64,000 bases of DNA from Henricia sp. BOLD:AAB3569. Lineage: Eukaryota > Echinodermata > Asteroidea > Spinulosida > Echinasteridae. Under the pieces are notes generated by a model, which was not told the origin of the DNA, did not search any database, and worked only from the letters and a program-made list of their open reading frames with translations. Within the stretch, counting starts at the first letter, position 1. Every line of letters starts with the position of its first letter. Shown one piece after another: positions 42,225 through 51,310 of this stretch. The translations under genes and the position numbers were made by a program. The stretch covers positions 620,001 through 684,000 of the forward strand of contig JBBELK010000492.1 in assembly GCA_037783545.1 (NCBI GenBank), given 5' to 3'.

Positions 42225-43795
42225 GATGATTTATTTGTTTTTGCTTTAGGGATATCGTTTTGACTCGAGGTGGATGGAGGGCCCATTTTTGGCTGATCAG
42301 TGCCACCAGAGTCTTTTCCTTTAGGTTGGGAAGATTTGCGAGAGCTTTCATTTCTTTTTGTGGTGACGGGCGATTGTGATGGTGTTCTATGCTTTCCATG
42401 TTTTTCCTTTTGTTTAGAGGTTTCAGTAGAGTGGAAAGTATGGTCGATCAGTTTCTTTATGGCAGTTATTCTATCGTCCTTTTTCTTGATTGTTTCCCAA
42501 ATCTGCATGGTTCCGGTTAGTAGTTCAAGGAGGTATTGTTGGTTACCGCATGGACATGGTTGACTTATTTCCGTTTGTGTCTCAGCCGATTGTTCTGTTT
42601 GAGTAGTCGCATCTGTTGTTCGTCTTACGGGCTTTGTGGGTTCAGGGTCAAGGTTTATGCTCATTCTTCTGTCACCACTGAAATTTGGACGAACGTGATT
42701 TTCTGCATTAACCATTTGTTCTGGTTGTTGGGATAGTTGGGATAGTTGGGTCATTTGGGTATAAGACTCCGGACGTATGGATATGTCAGTTTTAATTACT
42801 TTAGCGGCATCTGCATATGAAAGTTTGTATGAGATTCTAATCTCTTGAATTTTCCTTTCCTTTTTCATGGTGTCACAGCCCCCGTATGCGGATGAGTGGT
42901 TTTGACCGCAGCGACAGCATCGAGCATTGTCTTTTTGGTTGCAATGCTCGAATGCATGTGGCCCCCCGCATCGCACGCACCGGGTGCTGCTTCGACAATT
43001 GCTGGCAACATGACCAAGACGCTGACAATTAAAGCAGCGAATTACGGGGGGTATGAACGGTTTGACAGAAAAGTATTCATATCCAAGTTGAACTTTGGGT
43101 GGTAGATTTGGACAATTGAAGGTCAGACAGACAGATATACTTTTTTCAAGTTTCCCTTCGTATTTTCTCATGAGGCGTTTGGCTGTGATTACGCCCTGCT
43201 TTTTGCATGTTGCCAGCAATTCATCGTCCGTGATATCTGTAGGAATACCCGTAATAACGCCTTTACTTTGGGTTTCTGACTTAGCGTACTCAGTCGTGAC
43301 AGTCCATTGGTCCAGGCGTGTTATGTTTTTCATTTTCTTTGCTTGGGCCGATGTGTGACAGCGTACACTAATTCCACCTTGATTATTTTTGTTCACTGAT
43401 TTGATGTAGTCTTTCCCTACTTGGTTAAGTGCCTTAGCGATTCTAATGGGGTTTATTCTAGCTAGTTGCACGTCCGGAGATTTAATTATTACTAGGGTCG
43501 GTTGGCTATCATCAGGTTGGATGTATCTACGCTTAGTTTGGTGGTGATCATTAGAAGAGTCATTATCGGTATCAGTAAAAACGTCGCTATACGAGATAGA
43601 TGCTTTTGATCTCTTCCTTGTTTTTGTTTGTGGCTGGGGTTGAGAGCTATTTTGGGCTTGACTTATTAGGGCATCGCAGGTGGATCGGGGTTGATCGTTT
43701 TCAGTTTCATGTTTGGCTTGCGAGTTTCTTGGGGGTTTTTGTGCACATTCCCAATGCCGGTCAGAGTCAGACTCCATTTCGACTTCTTCGGCCAT
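42221..43795 (-). CDS. LINE ORF1: Gag-like nucleic-acid-binding protein (524 aa)
   Basis: An intact frame starting at ATG 43795. The N-terminal 100 residues are polar and probably disordered. A central region (about residues 100-240, with VQLARINPIRIAKALNQVG and GVITGIPTDITDDELLATCK) resembles the RNA-recognition-like domain of I/Jockey ORF1 proteins. Three zinc knuckles follow at about residues 250-305: CFNCQRLGHVASNC, CVRCGGPHAFEHC and CCRCGQNHSSAYGGC. The C-terminal part is low in complexity and rich in Gln, Ser and Lys. It would coat LINE RNA. The stop TGA (42223-42221) overlaps the ORF2 start, suggesting ORF2 is made by re-initiation after ORF1 termination. Confidence 0.92.
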   Translation of the reverse strand: MAEEVEMESDSDRHWECAQKPPRNSQAKHETENDQPRSTCDALISQAQNSSQPQPQTKTRKRSKASISYSDVFTDTDNDSSNDHHQTKRRYIQPDDSQPTLVIIKSPDVQLARINPIRIAKALNQVGKDYIKSVNKNNQGGISVRCHTSAQAKKMKNITRLDQWTVTTEYAKSETQSKGVITGIPTDITDDELLATCKKQGVITAKRLMRKYEGKLEKSISVCLTFNCPNLPPKVQLGYEYFSVKPFIPPVIRCFNCQRLGHVASNCRSSTRCVRCGGPHAFEHCNQKDNARCCRCGQNHSSAYGGCDTMKKERKIQEIRISYKLSYADAAKVIKTDISIRPESYTQMTQLSQLSQQPEQMVNAENHVRPNFSGDRRMSINLDPEPTKPVRRTTDATTQTEQSAETQTEISQPCPCGNQQYLLELLTGTMQIWETIKKKDDRITAIKKLIDHTFHSTETSKQKEKHGKHRTPSQSPVTTKRNESSRKSSQPKGKDSGGTDQPKMGPPSTSSQNDIPKAKTNKSS

Positions 43796-44015
43796 TTGGC
43801 CGGTTTGGGGGTCTTAATTTGTACACCTCTTGATCTTATAGATATTGCTTACCCGTCTTGTGCAGAAAACAGTAGGCTTATTAGATGATCAGTTTTAACT
43901 CAGTGTGAAAAACAACTTGTCGCGATTGACTAGTGACGCAGTTTCAATTTTTGGCGCGCTCACGAAATTTTATGAACACGTCCGGTCAGCTCTGAGTCTC
44001 ATCGTCGAATCTCCG

Positions 44016-44026
44016 GAGAAAGTGTA
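44016..44026. repeat. LINE target-site duplication, distal copy
   Basis: CGGAGAAAGTG directly beyond the LINE 5' end and identical to 38006-38016. What follows (44027 on) is the original upstream region of the MCT-like gene. Confidence 0.92.
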
Positions 44027-44189
44027 ATTTTACCTGGCGATACTGTTGACTGCACGGTCACGCATTGTATATCACTATGAGCTACTAACAATGGAAATTG
44101 GGCACAAACCATTGTTATTAACAATGGTTTGTGTCCTATATATCTAGTGCACTGTTGTGTGTAAGGGAGGTGAAGGCTGTTACCATTTA
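44027..44189 (-). promoter_or_regulatory. Original upstream region of the MCT-like gene, with TATA-like box
   Basis: After mentally removing the LINE, this segment lies immediately upstream of the ATG. On the minus strand it has a TATA-like GATATATAGG at about 44145-44136 and a 31-bp palindrome (44103-44133) between that box and the start. Before the insertion the TATA-like word was about 130 bp from the ATG; now it is about 6.1 kb away. Function is inferred from position only. Confidence 0.3.
44103..44133. repeat. Perfect 15-bp palindrome, 1-nt centre
   Basis: CACAAACCATTGTTA (44103-44117) and its exact complement TAACAATGGTTTGTG (44119-44133). Each arm has ACAAACCATTGT, resembling ACAAT/AACAAT-type binding sites arranged head to head. 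Confidence 0.9.
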
Positions 44190-44431
44190 GCCTTTTAGAA
44201 GTATGGCGGAACAAAAGGAGAGGGCGCAATTTTATTTGGGTATGAATGTTTTTATCAATTGTATTTCTTTCCAAAAACTTGATTTACATGTTGTAATTAT
44301 AATACATAGACAGAATTATAAATAAAATTAATAAGTGTAAAGTGAAAAACTGAGTTATTTTGCATTTTAGTCGATTTTATACCCAATGCAAAGTGCGCCC
44401 TCCTATTGTGTCCGCCATACTTCAAAAAGGC
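44190..44431. mobile_element. Palindromic MITE (GCCTTTTNGAAGTATGGCGG ends)
   Basis: Left arm (44190-44245) and right arm (44378-44431) are inverted. They share GAAGTATGGCGGA, AGGAG-GGCGC and TTTGGGTA/TACCCAATG blocks. About 55-bp arms surround an AT-rich centre. No clear target duplication. Confidence 0.75.
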
Positions 44432-44727
44432 CAATTCAGTGACACAGGCGTTCTGATTGACTTGTTTTTGATTGTTTGAAATAAAATAATGATTTTATTT
44501 CTAAACTTTTGTGTCCCGTTGTACCGTTTTGCTGGGTTTAGTTTGTATTGGTAATTTGGGATGGGATTTAAATGTTATTTTTGCGAGCAAAAGAAAGTTT
44601 TTCAGTTAATTTTGGTCTAGCAGGAGCTAGCTTTCTAGGCTACCGTTTGCCCTTCATCAGCTGCGGGTGGGATTCGGGAGAATCCGGGTGACTCGCTTTG
44701 GGTTCCTTGAGCGGAAGGATCCAGCTT

Positions 44728-44985
44728 TTAAGAAGTTATTTGTTCTTCAAGCAGTGAGATAAAGATGTTTAGGGTTTCATCCTGTTCTTGGGTGTTTTCG
44801 GTGTAACCTGAATCTGATAGTGGTGGGGGGAGCCGTTTTTCGTGGTTGGGTAATTTGGCTCGTATCATTTTTTGTTTCACGTTTTCCGCTTTTTTGAAAG
44901 CAATGAGTGGTGGTTTAGGAAATATTTCCTTTAGTAGTTCAGAGCTTTCAATTAGGTGCCAGTGTTTGTTTACCGCTTTTCTCAA
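44728..44985 (-). pseudogene. Short retroelement protein fragment (Penelope-like candidate)
   Basis: An 85-codon minus-strand frame with KHWHLIESSELLKEIFPKPP followed by LIAFKKAENVKQKMIRAKLP. This recalls the text C-terminal to the RT in Penelope-like elements (HWP-x-L ... FP-x-PP-x-x-A-x-R-x-x-x-N-L-x-x-x-L-V-R-A-x-L), cited from memory. No RT or GIY-YIG domain is nearby, so it is at best a small remnant. Confidence 0.4.
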
Positions 44986-45009
44986 GTTGTGGTTGTTTAT
45001 TGCTATACT

Positions 45010-45265
45010 GCAAAAAAATGCGGTGTTAAATTTCTAACACCAAGGTTTTTTAATTCTTTGGGTGTTACATTTGTGTCAAACGAACACCGGTGTAATAGAT
45101 TAACAGCAGAAAAAAGTAGTGTAGAATTTACATGGTGTTAAACTTGATAAACTGCGCATGATCACAATGCATGAAGCTTAGTATTCTAATCCCATTGGTT
45201 GATCTCGAGAAAATTATGGGATGTCGGTCACGTGTTCACTGCCAACAAATTGTTTTGGTGTTAAC
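45010..45265. mobile_element. Possible MITE with GGTGTTA palindromes
   Basis: ACTGCAAAAAAATGCGGTGT at 45007 is followed by a GGTGTTA/TAACACC hairpin (45022-45041). Repeats of GGTGTTA/AACACC occur at 45060, 45091, 45136 and 45256. The pattern resembles short foldback elements, but I could not identify the far end. Confidence 0.3.
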
Positions 45266-45413
45266 AAATAATGCTAAGAGAGCGTGCGCGGAAATCCAGC
45301 TATTTGATTGGCTACAGGCGTTTCTGTACAAACCCGTAATCACCACGTTGTACTTATGGCTAAACTATCTGAATAATTTTTTTTTTTTAATATCATCATT
45401 ACTCGTTAGGGTG

Positions 45414-45678
45414 GGGCGGTCGGGTTGGCGTACGGGTTCTTTCCTCGCCTTTCACCTCTGGGGTCCCGGGTTCGAATCCGGGGCGTGTATGTGGATTCGG
45501 TTTGCAGTCCCTACTTGACCGCGTGGGTTTTCCCCTGGGGCATTTCTCTGGGGGTTTTCCTCCCACTTCTAAAACTGCAACTCCTTCTTCGTCATCTCAA
45601 GTTGATAATATAGTATAGTTAAAGCTAAAACCGTATAGTTGATGGCATAAAGGGCCTTACAACAATAACAACAACTCC
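45414..45678 (+). mobile_element. tRNA-derived SINE, copy 2, shortened tail, 8-bp TSDs
   Basis: Same family as 4905-5173, with an intact B box (GGGTTCGAATCC). The A box is changed (TTGGCGTACGGG). The body has a 19-base extra stretch around GCGTGGGTTTTCCCCTGGGG. The tail stops after TGGCATAAAGGGCCTTA and goes straight to CAACAATAACAACAAC, so the distal ATGCCA stem arm is missing. TTAGGGTG flanks it at 45406-45413 and 45679-45686. Confidence 0.88.
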
Positions 45679-45689
45679 TTAGGGTGATG

Positions 45690-46294
45690 TAAAGAAAGGT
45701 TCGCTGATTCCCGTTGATGTAAGCGTTGCTCACTTGAGTGGCCAGTACGTCTCTGGGAATGGAGTCGGATAATTTTGTAACACGATTGCATCCGTGTCTG
45801 TGGTCTTGAGGATTGCTTGACCTAGACTGGTAACGATTGTGCTCGATTGGTATGACTGGAATTACACCAAGCCAGTGGGTGTTTTATTCGCACGAATACA
45901 ACATTTTAAAAACCGATCCTTCGCTGATTCCCGTTGATGTAAGCGTTGCTCACTTGAGTGGCCAGTACGTCTCTGAGAATGAAGTCGGATAATTTTGTAT
46001 CACGATTGCATCCGTGTCTGTGGTCTTGAGGATTGCTTGACCTGGACTGGTAACGATTATGCTCGATTGGTATGACTGGAATTACACCAAGCCAGTGGGT
46101 GTTTTATTCGCACGAAAAAAACATTTTAAAAACCGATCCTTCGCTGATTCCTGTTTTGATACTACTTTATGCGCGCATGCGGTAGTAAGTGAACAGTCTC
46201 TTATCCATGGCTGAATAAACATGCACTCACAAGCAAACGGAGGACTCTACATTTGTGCCATCGATTATCATTATTCCGTCTCCATATCTCTACA
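45690..46294 (+). mobile_element. Presumed 5' LTR of Gypsy element 3
   Basis: The right boundary is clear: TCTCTACA (46287-46294) precedes a Gypsy primer-binding site. The left boundary is uncertain and may be TGTAAAGAAAGG at 45688, next to the SINE duplication. GGCTGAATAAACATGC (about 46209) could supply the polyadenylation signal. There is no 3' LTR to compare, so the extent is an estimate. Confidence 0.5.
45701..46150. repeat. 220-bp tandem duplication plus partial third copy
   Basis: TCGCTGATTCCCGTTGATGT starts at 45701 and 45921, and TCGCTGATTCCTGTT at 46141, giving an exact 220-bp period. The two full units differ by only a few bases. It lies in the presumed U3 of the Gypsy LTR that ends at 46294. 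Confidence 0.92.
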
Positions 46295-46307
46295 TGGTGG
46301 CAGCGGT
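46295..46307 (+). promoter_or_regulatory. Gypsy primer-binding site (TGGTGGCAGCGGT)
   Basis: TGGTGGCAGCGGT directly follows the CA of the LTR. A TGG-starting, TGGTGGCAGCG-type site is common in metazoan Gypsy elements. Confidence 0.8.
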
Positions 46308-47049
46308 AAAGGTTATAAAGACACAACCGTCGAACTCAACACATCTGTCGTTTGATTGACCACCGATCAACGATATATTTTGACATCCACACAGCGTAAA
46401 CGGTCGCCCTAGTACAGTGTAGCAGTACAGCGTAGCAGTACAGCGGGCCACCACAGCAACGTGACTGTTTACACTGTTGCTGTGCACAGCCTCCGCTCCG
46501 GCCCCGGCAACGAACAGACTGACAACCCGCCATTGTGTTGTCACTTCAAATAGGCGATTTCACACCAACCCGACAGTAAGTGCTCTTCGAGAGCACATCC
46601 GTCCTGTTCTACTTCCCCCCGACTACACCGTGAGCGAGTCCGGAGGCCCCCATCGGCACCACACCGAGAGCGAGCGAGCCCGGAGAACCTACCGTACTAT
46701 TACACGGACAACGGGACTCCCAGCACCGGACGACCCGCCGGAATCTTCGGCAGGGAAGCGGCACTGACACGGTGAACTGACACGGTGAAGCACAGTCGTT
46801 AAATAGAACCGCTAACTATTGTTGAACTGACTAATTTCTAAATATATGCCTGTTGTGGATTTACATTTCTTATGTGGTGTGGTTTTTAAGAAATTTTCAG
46901 GCCCGATTTAGTTTTAAAACAGCTCAGATTTATCGTTAAATATTGTACGTTCAGTGCATTGGTACTATATAACGTAGCGTAGGGATTCACACTCCCGTAT
47001 ATATTATAGCAGTTTACGGAACAATCAGCCGGAACTGTGCAACATAGAC
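46308..47049 (+). other. Leader of Gypsy element 3
   Basis: Sequence between primer-binding site and recognisable gag. It has a C-rich part (46480-46760) that is open in one frame, then AT-rich sequence, with no domain recognised. Part of gag may have decayed here. Confidence 0.4.
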
Positions 47050-47783
47050 TTGCCACAAGTCACAATGGTGAAATACCCGGAAATGCATTGGGATGTTCAG
47101 GACGCATCAGAGAGCCAGTTACAGATAAAGGTTAATTTCCGTATTCACAGGTTAGAACTAATGCGATACAGACAGAAGCCGCAGGAACCCTTGGACGAGT
47201 TTGTTACGAGCGAAACACTGCGATTTCCAGCCTGATGAGCTAAGCGAACGCGTTCTAGAGCTGGTAGTTGCCTCCACACCATACGAAGCGTTCTAAAAAG
47301 ATCTCCTTGGTAAAGCCAAGGGGTTTACTAGATGAGCTTCTGATAGAAGGCCGAAAATACGAAGCCGTGGCGGCGAGCAAAAAATTCCTACAAGCTCTGG
47401 AAAGCACCGCCCCCAATACCGACGTCAGCGCAATGCGGCAGACCAGGCGTGCTTGTTTCAATTGCGGTCTCGTGCACCAGCCACGCAGATGCCCAGCCTA
47501 TAACGATACGTGCAAGGACTGCGGTTCTAAAGGCCACTGGGCGAAGTATTGCAGAAAGTCGAAGCGCACGCAACGCAAGGGCAAATCTCCCCGCAGACCG
47601 CGCAGCCAATCGCGCCAACGCGGCCGCTCACAGTCGCGTAACCCAGGTGGCAAAGCAGGGAGTCTTACCAATGATAGGCAGGTGGACCTCATGACCGACG
47701 GTACCACAGCAGACGAGTCTGTGACCTGGGACAACCAAGCAGCCGACCTGTCTTCGGACGGCGTGTTCTACTCTATCATGTGA
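47050..47783 (+). pseudogene. Gypsy element 3 Gag with two zinc knuckles, frameshifted
   Basis: The 47050-47235 frame (RIHRLELMRYRQKPQEPLDE) carries a capsid-type R-Y-x-Q-x-x-x-E-x-x-x-x-F block. A frameshift and a stop near 47295 lead into 47268-47783. There, LDELLIEGRKYEA is followed by CFNCGLVHQPRRCPAYNDTC and CKDCGSKGHWAKYC knuckles (about 47457-47560), then an Arg/Ser-rich tail. It would bind genomic RNA. It is inactive as read. Confidence 0.85.
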
Positions 47784-48013
47784 ACACCATGAATACGCCA
47801 GTACCAAACGAAGCATTGACAACCCTGGATGTGATGTGTACAGATTTGCCGGGCCCAAAGCGCCTCCGCCTCAAAGTCGACACAGGAGCAGGAGCCAACA
47901 CTCTGCCCGTGCGTACCATCAAGCAGATGTACGGCGACAAGTGGAAGTCACGCGCACTACCGACTGAGGCAAGACTAACGGCATATAACGGCTCTGCCAT
48001 TACGTGCCTATAG
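47780..48013 (+). pseudogene. Gypsy element 3 protease
   Basis: KRLRLKVDTGAGANTLPVRT (about 47858-47917) holds an intact D-T-G aspartic protease site, unlike the D-M-G of the intron 3 element. The flap and ILG-like region follow in shifted frames to about 48100. Confidence 0.8.
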
Positions 48014-48199
48014 GATGCGTCCACGTCATGTGCCGATACAAAAACTCAATGTGGTCAAAGCAGCAGTTCTACATTGCCCATGTGCAAGGCTCTCCGGATC
48101 GTGACCATGATTCCGTAGGCCAACCAGCACTACCATTACGTACGCCCAGCACAGACACACAGCCAAGCCCAGAGCTGCCAACCGAGAACAACTGTCCCG

Positions 48200-49556
48200 A
48201 GTTGCATGTACCCATCAACACAGTAGATGACCTTAAAAGCAGGTTTCCGAAGCAATTTGATATGCTCGGGAACTTCAAAGCTAAAGCCCATCTCTTCCTC
48301 AAAGAGGATGCAACCCCAAGCATAAATGCACCACGCAAATACAGCATCCACCTCAAGCCGAAACTAAAAGTAGAGCTCGAGAAAATGGAACGAAACGGCG
48401 TAATCTGATACGTCGAGCACCATACCGACTGGTGCAGCTCCAGCACCACCAGTGTGAAAAAAGATGGCTCCTTGAGAATTTGCTTAGACCCCAAGCGTCT
48501 CATCAACGACAGCCTTAAGCGGTGTCCACACAAGATACCCACGTTGGAAGAGCTCAACCCAGCATTCGCCAAAGCAAAATTCTTATCCAAATTGAATTGG
48601 ACGCTAAGGCAGGATATTGGTCAGTCTACCTCGACGACGAATCTCAGGAACTGACGACATTCCGAACGCCGTTTGGGCGTTACTGCTTCAGAAGGCTTCC
48701 TTTCGGGCTATCAGTGAGCCAGGATATCTTTCAACTGGGTATGGATCACATCACCAACCAGGTACCAGGCTGTGTAGGCATTGCTGATGACATTGCTGTA
48801 TACGGGCAGACAGAAGCTGAACATGATGCAAACCTACTGCGCCTCATGCAGACTGCTGAGCGCGAGGGCTTAGTCTTCAACAGCTCCAAATGCAAGATTA
48901 AGGTGGACAAGATTAATTTCTTCGGTTCAGTATACTCCGACTCAGGCATCTTCCCAGATCCAGGGCGAGTCGAGGACATCCATGCTATCCCGTCCCCACA
49001 GGACAAAGAGGATCTGCAGAAGTTCCTAGGGCTAATGAACTATGTTTCCTCATACATACCACACTTCGCTACCAAGGCAGCACCTCTGAGGGATCTATTG
49101 CGCAACGATGTCCCGTACCTGTGGCAGGAGGATACCAAGCGGCATTCATCTTCATTAAAAACTCGATCACCATGAGTGACTCCTGTCTCCAGTACTACGA
49201 CCCCAATGGACTAACCACCTTGGAAGTCGATGCATCACAGAAAGGGCTTGGGGCATGCCTCCTGCAAGAGGGCAACCCAGTCGCTTTTGCCTCAAAAAGC
49301 CTCTCACCTGCCCAAGCCTGCTAATCCAACATCGAGCGAGAAACTTTAGCTGTTGTATTTGGCATCACCCGGTTTCACCCGTACTTGTTTGGCACAGATT
49401 TCCATGTCCACACTGACCACAAACCACTGGTGACGATTTGCAACAAGCCCCTGACTAGTGCCCCACCGCGACTCCAAAGACTCCTCATTAAGATCCAGGG
49501 TTACAACTTCACCATCGCCTACAAACAAGGAAAGTCTGGTACTTGCCGATGCCATT
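48200..49556 (+). pseudogene. Gypsy element 3 reverse transcriptase and RNase H
   Basis: The linker with LHLKPKLKVELEKMERNGVI runs to a TGA at about 48406. Then come KKDGSLRICLDPKRLI (about 48457), a frameshift near 48590, the palm with RTPFGRYCFRRLPFGLSVSQ (about 48664), and GIADDIAVYG (48775-48810, catalytic Asp pair). The thumb has QKFLGLMNYVSSYIPHFATK. Another shift at about 49130 is followed by RNase H with TLEVDASQKGLGACLLQEG, ERETLAVVFGI after a TAA at 49321, and HTDHKPLV. At least four frameshifts or stops prevent expression. Confidence 0.88.
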
Positions 49557-50861
49557 AGTCGCTTGCCTAACCCAGCAAAGCGAGACTGCATACCCCTGGA
49601 CCTTCACGTGGATGACACTGACCTCAGTGACAACCCAACCAACGAGGACATAGATCTCGTCCACTTTGGTTGCAGCAAACGCGACGAGCTTCAGCGTAAA
49701 ACAGCACGTGACCCTGTGTTGAGGGCACTACAACAAATCATCTACACAAGATGGCCAGAATCGATCAAGAAATTACCTACCCAACTGCGGTCGTATTGGC
49801 CATACCGAGACGAACTTGGTGTTTCCAACGGAGTTGTCTTCAAAGGTAGACAGGTACTCATACCCGAGAGTATGCGTGACGACATCCTCAAGCAACTGCA
49901 CCTTGGGCACTTGGGGATCGAGAAGACAAGACGCCTGGCGCGCAACTCTGTGTAATGGCCGAATATAAACGAGGACATCGTCAAACTTGTCAAGGGATGC
50001 CCAGCTTGCCAAGAAAGCCAAACTAAACAACAAAAGGAACCACTTGACCCGCACGAGATTCCGACAACCCCATGGACCAAACTCGGGACAGACTTATTTG
50101 AGCTGGATGGACAACACTACCTCGCTATCATCGACTACCACTCCAAGTTCCCAATCGTATTCCAACTCACTAGCACAACCAGTCCAACCATTGCCCAACT
50201 CACTGCCTCAACATTTGGACTACTAGGGGCACCTGTTGAGATAGTATCCGACAATGGCCCACAGTACATAGGAAAGGCATACCAGGATATGTGTGACAAC
50301 TGGTCTGTCAAGCACACAACGCCATCACCGCGCTATCCCCGCTCCAACGGCCTGGCAGAACGCACTGTCCGCACTGTCAAGACGGTGTTGACAAAATGTC
50401 GCAAAACAGGCCAAGACATCCACCGCGCTCTACTCAACTTGAGAGCCACACCCATCGACACTGGTTTGCCAGCACCAGCAGAAATTGTGTGTTTGGCCGT
50501 CCAGTCCGCACAACCTTGCCCAGTAACAACACGCAAACCATCCCCCGAAACTTTTCAACGCCTACAGGACAAAACGCACAACATGAAGCAACAGCACGAC
50601 AAACGCGCAGGACCGGCGCTCCCACCGTTGTTCATTGGACAGAAGGTCAGGATCCTCAACCAGGCTGACAAGACCTGGATCCCTGGAGAGGTCACAAACG
50701 TACGTGAGGAACCGCGGTCCTATGAGGTTTCCACACCTAATGGTACCATACTTCGCCGCAACCGAGCACATTTGCGTGAAATGCTCAGCCAGCAGCGCGT
50801 CACTGCACAACCTACTACGGACGCCATGCCCGCTAAGCGCATTCGGTTCGATAAGCCATAG
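49557..50861 (+). pseudogene. Gypsy element 3 integrase
   Basis: The zinc-binding HLGHLGIEKTRRLAR (about 49900-49945) is broken by a TAA (49953). GCPACQ and the catalytic core follow: LGTDLFEL, VSDNGPQY (about 50248-50270) and NGLAERTVRT (50347-50375), giving all three acidic residues. The core frame stays open from about 50289 to 50861 and ends in a basic C-terminal domain (GQKVRILNQADKTWIPGEV) of the type that binds DNA. A further tail to about 51064 has no recognisable motif. Confidence 0.88.
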
Positions 50862-51064
50862 AAGCATGTCCGTTTTGCTGACAAATTGGTTCAAGAAGGC
50901 AATTACCAGACTGCCAAGCAAAGCGTGCGTGAAAAATCCGAGCTGCGTCATTCTCCTCACTTGGAGCCCAATGCAGCTCGTGACGGGCAAGTCCAAGGCC
51001 AACCCACACCAACACCTGCTAAACCAATAGTCATACCAGGTCCGGTCGAGTTAGTTGTCGACCA

Positions 51065-51309
51065 GGGGCCAATTTCATAGAGCTGCTTAAGCATGAAAAG
51101 TTGCTTAAGCACGAAAAACCTTGCTTGATAAAATGAGGTTACCAGCAAAGATTTCACATGATTGTCATGGTAATGAAACAGTCCTATAACACTGGTCAGT
51201 ACACTATTTCTATCACATGAGGATTTCACTGGTAAAGTTCTCTACTAAGAGAGAGTTTTTTGTGCTTAAGCAATTTTTGGTGCTTAAACACCTCTATGAA
51301 ATTGGCCCC
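51065..51309. mobile_element. MITE with GGGGCCAATTTCATAGAG ends
   Basis: GGGGCCAATTTCATAGAGCT at 51065 is mirrored at 51309, and inner TGCTTAAGCA blocks repeat. If the element is taken as GGGCC...GGCCC, CAG flanks both sides (3-bp duplication). It lies at the junction between Gypsy element 3 and the next foldback element, and the Gypsy 3' LTR is missing. Confidence 0.85.
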
Positions 51310-51310
51310 A

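Larger units (their letters stand above)
38017..44015 (-). mobile_element. Full-length I-type LINE with two intact ORFs
   Basis: A 6.0 kb non-LTR retrotransposon bounded by perfect 11-bp target duplications (38006-38016, 44016-44026). In order on the minus strand it has a 5' UTR of about 220 bp, ORF1 (43795-42221), ORF2 (42224-38475), a 3' UTR of about 450 bp, a double stem-loop and a (CAA)n tail. ORF2 has endonuclease, RT and RNase H, the set found in the I group of LINEs. Perfect duplications and intact frames point to a recent insertion, possibly still polymorphic and competent. I see no AATAAA on its strand between 38474 and 38017, so its transcripts may read into the host gene. Confidence 0.93.
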
